Source: Nitrosopumilaceae archaeon (lineage in GTDB: Archaea > Thermoproteota > Nitrososphaeria > Nitrososphaerales > Nitrosopumilaceae). Taken from it: a stretch of 13,584 nt of DNA. Below the pieces are notes generated by a model, which made no database searches, was not told the origin of the DNA, and worked only from the letters and a program-made list of their open reading frames with translations. Made by a program: the position numbers and the translations under genes. This document shows, piece after piece, positions 5,240 through 12,429 of the stretch; position 1 is the stretch's first letter; every line of letters begins with the position of its first letter. The stretch is taken from positions 1 to 13,584 of the forward strand of contig JAGWAW010000018.1 of assembly GCA_021296165.1 (NCBI GenBank), read 5' to 3'.

Positions 5240-6048
5240 GCGCTTCGTAGTTTGAGCGGTGTGTCTGGTCGGCATACACAAATGTAAAGGATCATGATCA
5301 AAATATTCTGCGAGACCTGCCCAATGGGACATACGGGTGCGCGACGCGATCCATAATTGAAAATAGCGCGGCGCCCCGCCCGGGCCGGCCACGGTCTCCG
5401 GCAGCCAGGTTCTGTGCGCCAATCTGGACCGGCCGGCCACCGCGCAGGCGCTGCAGCTGGTGCGACCGCACTGCTCGAGACGGTTTCCGCGCATAATGCG
5501 GAAGATCCTGACACTCCGGCTGACATTCCCGGCGCGCATGCGGTTCTTGAGCGGGTTCTGCTGCGGGCTCTGTCTGGCGCCGCGCCCCTGCTTGCTTCTG
5601 GTCGTGGCGGCGCCGTCCCGCCCCGAATGGCCGTGGCAATTTGTCGGGGGTCGGTCCCGTGGCGGCCGGCATGCGGGGCAGACCATTCGGGGCTGCGCCG
5701 GAGCCGTGGGTTTCATAGTATTGGGTGTCGGGGGAAATCCACGCCGAATGGGGGTATGCATGTGACCTGCCCGGCATGTAATGGTAGGGTATGGCGCCAA
5801 CAGGGAATTATTGGCAGATGTCATCCCAAAACCCGAGGCGGACTTTTGCCTCTCCATCTTCAGGCCGAGTCTTGGGCTGTGATTCGTCGAGATGGACGGC
5901 GGCCTTGGCAACGCAACCGGCCCCATACTCTGGGTATTGCCGTCCGATAGAGGCGCGGCCCGGCTGTCTTGCACAATGCCATCGGCCTCGGGTGGTGCTC
6001 TCGGCCAGCCCGGGCTGGGTGCCGTTTAGCTCCGCCTATTTTTACTAG
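5240..6048. other. About 800 bases with no convincing gene
   Basis: Between the divergent antiporter and suf promoters no frame gives a recognisable protein. Long open frames occur on both strands at once, with Arg/Pro/Gly-rich translations, no Shine-Dalgarno and no TATA at the right spacing, which is what GC-rich non-coding DNA gives. Visible items are a perfect 10-bp palindrome GATCATGATC (5290-5299), an A/T-rich patch CATAATTGAAAATAG (5352-5366), and a CPAC motif in one forward frame near 5768-5780, too isolated to call. There is no trace of the sufC Walker motif, no tRNA, and no recognisable RNase P or SRP RNA core. It may contain an unrecognised RNA, long leaders or gene decay. Confidence 0.5.
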
Positions 6049-6056
6049 TATATTTA
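6049..6056 (+). promoter_or_regulatory. TATA box of the suf operon
   Basis: TATATTTA is a strong TATA element centred about 27 bases before ATG 6080, indicating a leaderless sufB mRNA. An 8-bp palindrome TACTAGTA (6043-6050) overlaps its upstream edge, where the BRE or a regulator would bind. The in-frame ATG at 6056 lies at the TATA edge and so cannot be the start. Confidence 0.7.
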
Positions 6057-6079
6057 TGGGGGCGGGCGGTAGTCATAGC

Positions 6080-7480
6080 ATGGCAACCGAGAACATCACC
6101 ATGGACTACACCAAGTACGACTTTAAGGACTCCACCGAGATGTACGTGCACCTGAGCAAGAAGGGGCTGTCCCGGGACACCATACTGGGCATAAGCCGCA
6201 TGAAGGAGGAGCCGCAGTGGATGCTGGACTTCAGGCTGAGGGCCTTTGAGACGTTCATGAAAAAGCCCATGCCCCAGTGGGGAGCGGACCTCTCGACCAT
6301 AGACTTTCAGAACATATACTATTACGCCAAGGCCTCCGAGAAGACAGAGAAGAGCTGGGATGACGTTCCGGCCGACGTCAAGAACACCTTCGACAAGCTG
6401 GGCATACCCGAGGCCGAGAAGAAGTTTCTGGCCGGAGTGGGCGCGCAGTACGAGTCAGAGGTAGTGTACCACAACCTGCGGGAGGACTTGGAGAAGCAGG
6501 GGGTGGTGTTCCTGGATACCGACACGGCCCTCAAGGAGAAGCCGGATCTGTTCCGCAAGTACTTTGGCAAGATTATACCACCCGAGGACAACAAGTTTGC
6601 CGCACTGAACAGCGCCGTGTGGAGCGGAGGCTCTTTCATATACGTGCCGCCGGGTGTCAAGGTAGACATGCCGCTTCAGGCATACTTTAGGATAAATGCC
6701 GAGAACATAGGCCAGTTTGAGCGTACCCTGATTATAGTGGATGAGGGGGCAGAGGTGCACTACATAGAGGGTTGCACTGCCCCGGTGTACTCGTCTGAGT
6801 CGCTCCACTCGGCGGTGGTCGAGCTGGTGGCTCTCAAGGATGCCCGGCTCCGCTACACCACTATCCAGAACTGGAGCAACGACGTGTACAACCTGGTGAC
6901 CAAGCGGGCGTACGCCTACGAGGGGGCCACCGTGGAGTGGATAGACGGCAACATAGGTAGCAAGATTACGATGAAGTATCCAGGGGTGTACATGCTGGGC
7001 GAGCGGGCCTATGGCGAGACGCTGTCCATCGCCTTTGCCGGCAAGGGCCAGCATCAGGACACGGGGGCCAAGATGGTCCACTTGGCGCCCAACACCACCT
7101 CCAAGATTACATCCAAGTCGGTCAGCCGGCTGGATGGGCGCTCCACGTACCGGGGGCTGCTGAACGTGGCCCGGGGGGCCACAGGAGTCAAGTCAACGGT
7201 GCGGTGCGATGCCCTGCTGCTGGACGACACCTCCAAGACCGACACCTATCCATACATGGAGATAAACGAGGACGACGCCACCATAACCCACGAGGCCACC
7301 GTCGGTAAGATAGGGGACGAGCAGATATTCTACCTGATGAGCCGGGGGTTCAACGAGGAGGATGCACTCTCGCTTATAGTGAACGGGTTCATGGAACCGT
7401 TCACCAAGGAGTTGCCGATGGAGTATGCGGTGGAGTTGAACCGTCTGATAAAGCTGGAAATGGACGATTCGGTGGGCTAG
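6080..7480 (+). CDS. sufB: Fe-S cluster assembly scaffold SufB
   Basis: SufB, 466 residues, a core subunit of the SufBCD scaffold on which Fe-S clusters are built in the cytoplasm. Family segments are YYYAKASEK, NSAVWSGGSFIYVPPGVKVD, EGCTAPVYSSESLHSAVVEL, YTTIQNWSNDVYNLVTKRAY, the long beta-helix core, and the closing VNGFMEPFTKELPMEYAVEL. The functional Cys of E. coli SufB (C405) corresponds to Cys376 in VRCDALLLDD. Glu434 there corresponds to Glu405 in ITHEATVGKIGDEQIFYL, and the separation between the two residues is identical. The start at 6080 is set by the TATA box; the open frame from 5969 is an artefact. It is first in the suf operon, 22 bases before sufD. No sufC ATPase gene precedes it, although SufC is required by this scaffold in known systems. 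Confidence 0.97.
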   Translation: MATENITMDYTKYDFKDSTEMYVHLSKKGLSRDTILGISRMKEEPQWMLDFRLRAFETFMKKPMPQWGADLSTIDFQNIYYYAKASEKTEKSWDDVPADVKNTFDKLGIPEAEKKFLAGVGAQYESEVVYHNLREDLEKQGVVFLDTDTALKEKPDLFRKYFGKIIPPEDNKFAALNSAVWSGGSFIYVPPGVKVDMPLQAYFRINAENIGQFERTLIIVDEGAEVHYIEGCTAPVYSSESLHSAVVELVALKDARLRYTTIQNWSNDVYNLVTKRAYAYEGATVEWIDGNIGSKITMKYPGVYMLGERAYGETLSIAFAGKGQHQDTGAKMVHLAPNTTSKITSKSVSRLDGRSTYRGLLNVARGATGVKSTVRCDALLLDDTSKTDTYPYMEINEDDATITHEATVGKIGDEQIFYLMSRGFNEEDALSLIVNGFMEPFTKELPMEYAVELNRLIKLEMDDSVG

Positions 7481-7502
7481 CCTGTCACTCCACCCACTCT
7501 CG

Positions 7503-8873
7503 ATGCTGGACGCGGATCATATCGATGCGATATCTGCCGACGAGCCCGCTTGGCTCCGGTCATACCGGCTGGAGTCTCTGAAGGTGTACGATATGCTCCC
7601 ATTGGAGACCTCGCCGCTGTACAACAAGTATACAGACGCGGCCCGCATGGATCCAGACAGTGTAAAGGTCTCGCCCAGCACCGACGATACAGTACCCGGC
7701 TTGATATCCGACAGGCTGCGCGAACTGGACGGTGGGGCGTACGTACTGCAGGTGGGCACGCACCTGCCGACCATCTCCATCCCCGACTCCATGCAATCGG
7801 CCGGCGTGAGGGTGATGCCGATCTCCCGGGCCGTCTCCGAGCACCCCGATCTGGTGAGGGCGGCGCTCGAATCGTCCCGTTCCGGCGAGGACAGGTTTAC
7901 AGCCCTGAATAACGCCGCATTCAACACGGGGGTGTTCGTCCACGTGCCCCGGGGTGTGGGCTTGGACGAGCCCATACACATAGTCACGGCGCTCTCCGGC
8001 GACGGCGTCTCGGTGATATCCCGGAACATGATCTCGGCGGGCAACGGAAGCCGAGCCACGGTTGTGCAGGAGCTGTACGGGGGTGCCGCCGGCCAGGCAT
8101 ATTTGGAGCTGCTGAACGCTTCGGTGGGCGAGGAGGCGCGCTTGGGCGTCACGACGCTGCAGATGCTGGACGAGAACTCGTACAACTTTTCAACGCGGCG
8201 GACCGACATGGCCGCCGACTCCGTCACCAACTGGTATTTGGGACTGTTCGGCTCGCAGCTGTCCAGGTACCGTATAGGGTACCACCTGAACGGGAGGGGG
8301 GCCTCGGCCAACGACTCGGAGGTGGTCTTCGGGAATGGCTCCCAGTCGTTTGACCTGCACTCCGAGCTGGTGCACAACAGTCCTGCCACCGAGGGCCGCA
8401 TCACAGAAAAGTCGATACTCCGGGAGCGCTCGCGCTCCCTCTTCAAGGGGATGATCCGCATAAACGAGAACGCGGCCAAGTCCAACTCGTACCTCTCCGG
8501 CAGGTCCATACTGCTGGGCCGCGAGTCAAAGTCCGACGCCATTCCCGGCTTGGAGATTCTCACCAACGACGTCAAGGCCACCCACTCGGCCTCGGTGGCC
8601 CAGATGGATGAGGAGCAAATATTCTACCTGATGTCCAGGTGCCTGAGCCGGGCGGGCGCCGAGAGGACGATAGTGGAGGGCTTTCTGGAGCCGCTCTCGC
8701 GGCGCATGTCCACCCAGATTCGGGCGTGGATCACCTATCTTATAGAGTCCAAGTGGGAGGGCCGCGCCCTGTCGATAAACACCGACCAGGAGCTACGCAA
8801 GTTCGTTGAGGTGGAGGAGACCCGCTACAACGAGAACGCCGAGATAGAGCAGCACTACAAGTACCGGAGATGA
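7503..8873 (+). CDS. sufD: Fe-S cluster assembly protein SufD
   Basis: SufD, 456 residues, a paralogue of SufB that forms the SufB-SufD heterodimer of the scaffold. Family features are RFTALNNAAFNTGVFVHVPR and YNFSTRRTDMAADSVTNWYL in the beta-helix. The C-terminal region has KSDAIPGLEILTNDVKATHS, then DEEQIFYLMSRCLSRAGAER and EGFLEPLSRRM. The His shown to matter in E. coli SufD (H360) corresponds to His361 in KATHSAS. The N-terminal helical part (SADEPAWLRSYRLESLKVYD) is of the SufD rather than the SufB kind. The ATG is 22 bases after sufB with no clear Shine-Dalgarno or TATA, so it is probably co-transcribed. The tail is rich in charged residues and ends HYKYRR. Confidence 0.95.
   Translation: MLDADHIDAISADEPAWLRSYRLESLKVYDMLPLETSPLYNKYTDAARMDPDSVKVSPSTDDTVPGLISDRLRELDGGAYVLQVGTHLPTISIPDSMQSAGVRVMPISRAVSEHPDLVRAALESSRSGEDRFTALNNAAFNTGVFVHVPRGVGLDEPIHIVTALSGDGVSVISRNMISAGNGSRATVVQELYGGAAGQAYLELLNASVGEEARLGVTTLQMLDENSYNFSTRRTDMAADSVTNWYLGLFGSQLSRYRIGYHLNGRGASANDSEVVFGNGSQSFDLHSELVHNSPATEGRITEKSILRERSRSLFKGMIRINENAAKSNSYLSGRSILLGRESKSDAIPGLEILTNDVKATHSASVAQMDEEQIFYLMSRCLSRAGAERTIVEGFLEPLSRRMSTQIRAWITYLIESKWEGRALSINTDQELRKFVEVEETRYNENAEIEQHYKYRR
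8866..8873 (+). promoter_or_regulatory. Ribosome binding site for the Rieske gene
   Basis: GGAGATGA at the very end of sufD lies four bases before ATG 8878 and matches the 16S 3' end pattern well. It supports coupled translation. Confidence 0.6.
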
Positions 8874-8877
8874 TTGC

Positions 8878-9183
8878 ATGGGATGGGTAAGGCTGTGCAG
8901 CGAGGACGAGGTGGCCGAGGGCGCCGTAGTCTCGGCCGATGTGGGTGAGAGCCGCCTCATGGCGGTCCGGCTGGGCGGCAGCGTGCGCGTGGCGGCTCGT
9001 ACCTGCACCCACGAGGACGCGGACCTCTCCTGCGGGTTCGTCTCGCCCGAAGGGGTGCGCTGCCCGCTGCACCTTTCTGTGTTTGATATGGAGTCTGGGA
9101 TGCCGCTGAACCCCCCGGCGCAAAACCCGATAATGACGTACAATGTTAAAATAGAGCACGGGGCGGTGTTTGTGGAGGTTTGA
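8878..9183 (+). CDS. Rieske-type [2Fe-2S] ferredoxin in the suf operon
   Basis: A 101-residue soluble single-domain Rieske protein. The ligands are in C43-T-H45 and C62-P-L-H65, with 16 residues between H45 and C62. SVFDMESGMPLNPP forms the third loop near the cluster (Pro residues present). There is no signal peptide or membrane anchor, so it is a cytoplasmic ferredoxin of the dioxygenase/NirD kind and not a bc1 Rieske. It starts four bases after the sufD stop and its stop TGA directly abuts the sufS ATG, so it is locked into the operon. It could supply electrons for cluster assembly or sulfur reduction, or be a client stored with its assembly genes. The role is inferred from position only. 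Confidence 0.92.
   Translation: MGWVRLCSEDEVAEGAVVSADVGESRLMAVRLGGSVRVAARTCTHEDADLSCGFVSPEGVRCPLHLSVFDMESGMPLNPPAQNPIMTYNVKIEHGAVFVEV
9174..9178 (+). promoter_or_regulatory. Ribosome binding site for sufS
   Basis: GGAGG in the last codons of the Rieske gene lies five bases before ATG 9184, confirming this start. Confidence 0.7.
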
Positions 9184-10422
9184 ATGCAGTCTAGCTGGTC
9201 AGATATTAGGCACGACTTTCCCATACTGTCTAGGACAGTGCGGGACGGCCGCCCGCTGGTGTATCTGGACAACGCCGCCACGACCCAGAAGCCCAACCAG
9301 GTGGTCGACACCATAACCGACTACTACAGGAGCCACAACGCCAACGCGCACCGCGCCGTCTACGCCCTGGCCGAGGAGTCCACCAAGATGTACGAGTCTG
9401 CCCGGGACAAGGTGGCCGGCTTCATCAACGCGCGTGACCGCTCCGAGATTATATTCGTGCGGGGGACCACCGAGGCGATAAACATGGTGGCCTATGCGTG
9501 GGGCCGGGCCAACGTCGGGAAGGGCGACGTGGTGGTGACCACCGAGTACGAGCACCACTCCAATATAGTGCCCTGGCAGCTGCTGACCCAGGAGAAGGGG
9601 GCCTCCCTACGTTACATACTGATGGACGACGAGGGGTGCCTGATGCTGGATACCTTGGACGATATACTGGATGAGGGGCGCACCAAGCTGGTGGCCTTCA
9701 GCATGATGTCCAACGTGCTGGGAACCATAACCGACGTCGAACAGATAACGTCACGGTGCCGGCGGGCGGGCGTTCCCACACTGGTGGACGGGGCGCAGGC
9801 CGTGCCGCACATGAGGGTGGATGTGGAGTCGCTGGGATGCGACTTTTTCGCGTTCAGCGGCCACAAGATGATGGGCCCCACCGGCGTGGGCGTGCTGTGG
9901 GCGCGCAAGTCCATGCTGGAGAAGATGCGGCCGTTTCATGGCGGCGGGGACATGATCCGCGAGGTGCACAAGTACGAGTCCACCTGGAACGACCTGCCGT
10001 ACAAGTTTGAGGCCGGCACGCCCAACATAGCCGACGTGGTCGGGCTGGGGGCCGCCGTGGATTATCTGGAGCGTATAGGGATGGGCAACGTGCGGCGCCA
10101 CGAGCGGGAGCTGACCGCCTACGCCCTGGCCAAGATGGCCGACGTGCCGGGGCTGACCGTGTACGGGCCCCGGGATCCGGACCGGCGGGGCGGGGTCATA
10201 TCGTTCAACTTTGCCGACGTGCACCCCCACGACGTGGCCCAGATAATGGACGAGGATGGAGTCGCCATACGGTCCGGCCACCACTGCGCCCAAGTGCTGA
10301 TGGAGCGGCTGGATGTGGCGGCCACGTCCAGGGCCAGCTTTTACGTGTACAACACAAAGGGGGAGGTGGACGTTCTGGTGGGGGCGCTCCGGAAGGTGGC
10401 CGAGGTGTTCAAGCTTGGATAG
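9184..10422 (+). CDS. sufS: Cysteine desulfurase SufS (group II)
   Basis: SufS, 412 residues, a PLP enzyme converting L-cysteine to L-alanine with a persulfide held on the enzyme. Visible features are YLDNAATTQKPNQVVD near the N-terminus, RGTTEAINMVA, EYEHHSNIVPWQLL (the His that stacks on PLP), DGAQAVPHM (the Asp that binds the ring nitrogen), the Schiff-base lysine Lys228 in FSGHKMMGPTGVGVLW, and the catalytic Cys368 in RSGHHCAQVLM. These align with Lys226 and Cys364 of E. coli SufS, and the length and RSGHHC context fit the SufS/CsdA type. The ATG follows the Rieske stop with no gap and has a good Shine-Dalgarno. The end overlaps sufU by eight bases, which suits the partner role of SufU as sulfur acceptor. 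Confidence 0.97.
   Translation: MQSSWSDIRHDFPILSRTVRDGRPLVYLDNAATTQKPNQVVDTITDYYRSHNANAHRAVYALAEESTKMYESARDKVAGFINARDRSEIIFVRGTTEAINMVAYAWGRANVGKGDVVVTTEYEHHSNIVPWQLLTQEKGASLRYILMDDEGCLMLDTLDDILDEGRTKLVAFSMMSNVLGTITDVEQITSRCRRAGVPTLVDGAQAVPHMRVDVESLGCDFFAFSGHKMMGPTGVGVLWARKSMLEKMRPFHGGGDMIREVHKYESTWNDLPYKFEAGTPNIADVVGLGAAVDYLERIGMGNVRRHERELTAYALAKMADVPGLTVYGPRDPDRRGGVISFNFADVHPHDVAQIMDEDGVAIRSGHHCAQVLMERLDVAATSRASFYVYNTKGEVDVLVGALRKVAEVFKLG
10402..10407 (+). promoter_or_regulatory. Ribosome binding site deciding the sufU TTG start
   Basis: GAGGTG near the end of sufS lies seven bases before TTG 10415. No ATG is available nearby except an internal one at residue 10, so this site supports the TTG start. 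Confidence 0.6.
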
Positions 10423-10849
10423 CCGGGACATATACCACGAGATGATCGTGGACTATTCCAGGAACCCGGCCAACTTCGGGCGGCTGGAGAACCCGGACGT
10501 AACACACCACGACGCCAACCCGCTGTGCGGCGACAGCATAGACATGGACCTGAAGATAGACGACTCGGTCATATCCGACGTCAAGTTCCACGGCCGGGGG
10601 TGCGCCATATGCATGGCCTGCTCGTCGGTGCTCACCGAGATCACCAAGGGCAAGACGCTGGACGACGCCCGAAGCATATCCAAGAATGACGTTCTGGAGG
10701 AGCTGGGCTTGGAGCGCCTGCAGGCCATCCGGATCAAGTGCGCCCTGCTCTCCCTCAAGACGCTCAAGATGGCGCTGTACAAGTACATCACCGAGCACAT
10801 GACCGAGGATGCCGATTCACTGAAGGACGAGGCGGCGGGACTGTACTGA
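10415..10849 (+). CDS. sufU: SufU-like sulfur carrier / scaffold
   Basis: A 144-residue protein of the SufU/IscU fold, starting with TTG and overlapping sufS by eight bases. It begins MDSRDIYHEMIVDYSRNP, typical of SufU. Metal and sulfur ligands are Cys38 and Asp40 in NPLCGDSID, Cys63 in GRGCAICMACSS, and Cys109 in RIKCALLSLKTL. The Arg-x-Lys-Cys context is that of SufU, not the His-Cys of IscU. However, the Cys63-Cys109 distance (46) lacks the roughly 18-21-residue insertion that separates these in Bacillus SufU, so it resembles IscU in length. Two further cysteines, Cys66 and Cys69, give a C-x2-C-x2-C cluster. It should receive sulfur from SufS; whether it is a zinc sulfurtransferase or builds clusters is open. 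Confidence 0.92.
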   Translation: MDSRDIYHEMIVDYSRNPANFGRLENPDVTHHDANPLCGDSIDMDLKIDDSVISDVKFHGRGCAICMACSSVLTEITKGKTLDDARSISKNDVLEELGLERLQAIRIKCALLSLKTLKMALYKYITEHMTEDADSLKDEAAGLY

Positions 10850-11167
10850 TTGGACCCGATGCTGGCGGCCCGTCGCGCAATATTCAAGAACCACAACGAC
10901 CCCGAGGAGGCCTTCACCAACGATCAGGTCTTGGATGCCATGAAGCGCAGCGGGCTGGTCGCCGACTCGGTTACCATAGATGACATGGAGGACGTATTCC
11001 GGGAGATATGCATGTCGGGCCTAGCCCGCAACATAGCGCAGAACTTTACCACCGTGTGGCTGAAGCTCTTTGATACGATGGTGGAGGCTGACTGCCCCTC
11101 CTGCGGCCGCGTCCACTTGGGCGGCTTGGAGACCCGCGCCTGTCCGGCGTGCGGCAGCGGCCTCTAG
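10850..11167 (+). CDS. Zinc-ribbon hypothetical protein, last gene of the suf operon
   Basis: A 105-residue protein with no family name that I recognise. The N-terminal three quarters are helical (AARRAIFKNHNDPEEAFTND, then SVTIDDMEDVFREICMSGLA and FTTVWLKLFDTM). The C-terminus is a compact zinc ribbon, C82-P-S-C85 and C98-P-A-C101. The start is TTG 10850, directly after the sufU stop, or ATG 10859; no Shine-Dalgarno decides it. The gene ends at TAG 11165-11167 in a CTAG shared with the stop of the convergent kinase gene. Its place at the end of a gapless operon suggests a link to Fe-S assembly, for example as an adaptor or zinc/iron-responsive factor, but nothing in the sequence proves that. 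Confidence 0.82.
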   Translation: MDPMLAARRAIFKNHNDPEEAFTNDQVLDAMKRSGLVADSVTIDDMEDVFREICMSGLARNIAQNFTTVWLKLFDTMVEADCPSCGRVHLGGLETRACPACGSGL

Positions 11168-12387
11168 GCCGGGGGCACCTGCGGGCCGGCCCGCCGGGCG
11201 GCCGCGTCTTCCAGCGCCCTTATCATGGGCAGCTTCACCCCGGCCAGGTACCGGACCAGGGCACCCCCCGCCGTACTGATGTGGTTTATGTGCGTGTCCA
11301 GCCCGTACCGCTTCAGGGCCGACGTCAGGTGCCCCCCGGAGACTATGGTGGTGGCCATGGATCCGGCCACGGCCTCCAGCAGCCGCCGGGTGCCCACCTC
11401 ATAGCCCTCTTTCTCAAAGTACCCCGCCGGCCCGCTGATGAAGGCCGTTCCGGCGCTGGCTATGATCCTGGAGTAGTGGTCGACGGTCTTGGCGCCGATG
11501 TCGTATATGAGGTCCCCACTGTTCAGGTTTCTCACGTCCAGCTCCAGCCGCTCGCCATTGCTCTCCACGGCCACGTCGACTGGGGTGAAGAAGACGTCCG
11601 GATACTCTCCCAGAAGGTCGTGGGCGGTCCCCACAATCTCGTCCTCGTTCCGTATGCCCAGCGGGTACCGGATGCGCCTCTGGGCGCGCATAAAGACATT
11701 GCCTATTATCCCGGTGAGCAGTATGCTGTCGGCGCGGCCGTTATGTATGAGCATCCTGATGGATTCTATCCTGTCGGGCACCTTGGCGCCGCCCAGCACC
11801 ACCACATGGGGGGCCTTCGCCACCGTGACAATCTCGTCCAGGTTTCTGACCTCCCTCTCGGCCATCCTTCCCACACACGCCGGGATGGACTGCGGGAAGC
11901 CCACTATGGAGGGGTGGGCGCGGTGGGCGCTGGGGAACGAGTCCAGCACGCACAGGTCGAAGAGGCCTGCCAGCCGCCTCACCATTATGGTGTTGGCCGC
12001 GTCTGCGGTGGAGAACTCGTAGTTCTCCTCGGCGCAGAGCCGCAGGTTGTCCAGGAGTAGTATGTCGCCGTTCTGCATGCCCCTTATCGCATCCCGGGCG
12101 GCCGAGCCTATCACGTCCTCCACATACTTGACCGGCCGACCCAAGACCCTCTCCAGGGTGGCGGCGTGCTGGTCCATCCCGGTGTAGTCGCTGTTGCCAA
12201 CCCGGCCCTGATGGGATGCGAGGACGACCTTGGACTCTCTCATGTCGTCCAGCGTGGGGGCCACCTCCTCTATCCTTCTGGTGCTGGATATCTCCATGGT
12301 GCGGGGATCCATCGGACTGTTCATGTCTACCCTGAGGTAGATGGTCTTTCCCCGGAGATCAAAGTCGTCCAGGGTGAGCGCCTTCAC
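11164..12387 (-). CDS. pgk: Phosphoglycerate kinase
   Basis: PGK, 407 residues, interconverting 1,3-bisphosphoglycerate and 3-phosphoglycerate; in autotrophic thaumarchaea it probably runs mainly toward gluconeogenesis. Motifs in order are YLRVDMNSP (17-25, usually RVDFNVP), ASHQGR (57-62), DNLR (113-116), LDSFPSAHRAHPSIVG (148-163), GGAKV (199-203), DIGAK (296-300), GPAGYFE (319-325), SGGH (350-353) and STAGGA (371-376). The GGH and STAGGA forms suit archaeal PGKs; the STAGGA Ala replaces a usual Gly of STGGGA. The start is GTG 12387, about 26 bases from a TATA box and so leaderless. Its own promoter lies in the 42 bases after the exchanger gene. It converges with the suf operon, sharing the CTAG stop. 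Confidence 0.96.
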   Translation of the reverse strand: MKALTLDDFDLRGKTIYLRVDMNSPMDPRTMEISSTRRIEEVAPTLDDMRESKVVLASHQGRVGNSDYTGMDQHAATLERVLGRPVKYVEDVIGSAARDAIRGMQNGDILLLDNLRLCAEENYEFSTADAANTIMVRRLAGLFDLCVLDSFPSAHRAHPSIVGFPQSIPACVGRMAEREVRNLDEIVTVAKAPHVVVLGGAKVPDRIESIRMLIHNGRADSILLTGIIGNVFMRAQRRIRYPLGIRNEDEIVGTAHDLLGEYPDVFFTPVDVAVESNGERLELDVRNLNSGDLIYDIGAKTVDHYSRIIASAGTAFISGPAGYFEKEGYEVGTRRLLEAVAGSMATTIVSGGHLTSALKRYGLDTHINHISTAGGALVRYLAGVKLPMIRALEDAAARRAGPQVPPA

Positions 12388-12409
12388 GGGTGTGGCCTCC
12401 GTTATCTGG

Positions 12410-12416
12410 CATAAAT
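12410..12416 (-). promoter_or_regulatory. TATA box for phosphoglycerate kinase
   Basis: On the minus strand ATTTATG is centred about 26 bases before GTG 12387. It sits just downstream of the exchanger stop and indicates independent, leaderless transcription of pgk. Confidence 0.6.
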
Positions 12417-12429
12417 CCTTAACCGCCGG

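Noticed and set aside
5234..5332. 32-residue minus-strand frame starting MSHWAGLAEYF
   Set aside because: An A/T-rich patch lies upstream, but the spacing is off, the stop falls in the antiporter TATA box, and the residues show no domain or membrane pattern.
5357..5950. Forward 197-residue frame with a CPAC motif, and the long opposing minus-strand frames
   Set aside because: They overlap each other on both strands, with low-complexity Arg/Pro/Gly composition and no promoter or RBS at a sensible spacing.
5969..6079. N-terminal extension of SufB
   Set aside because: It contains the TATA box and does not resemble SufB N-termini.
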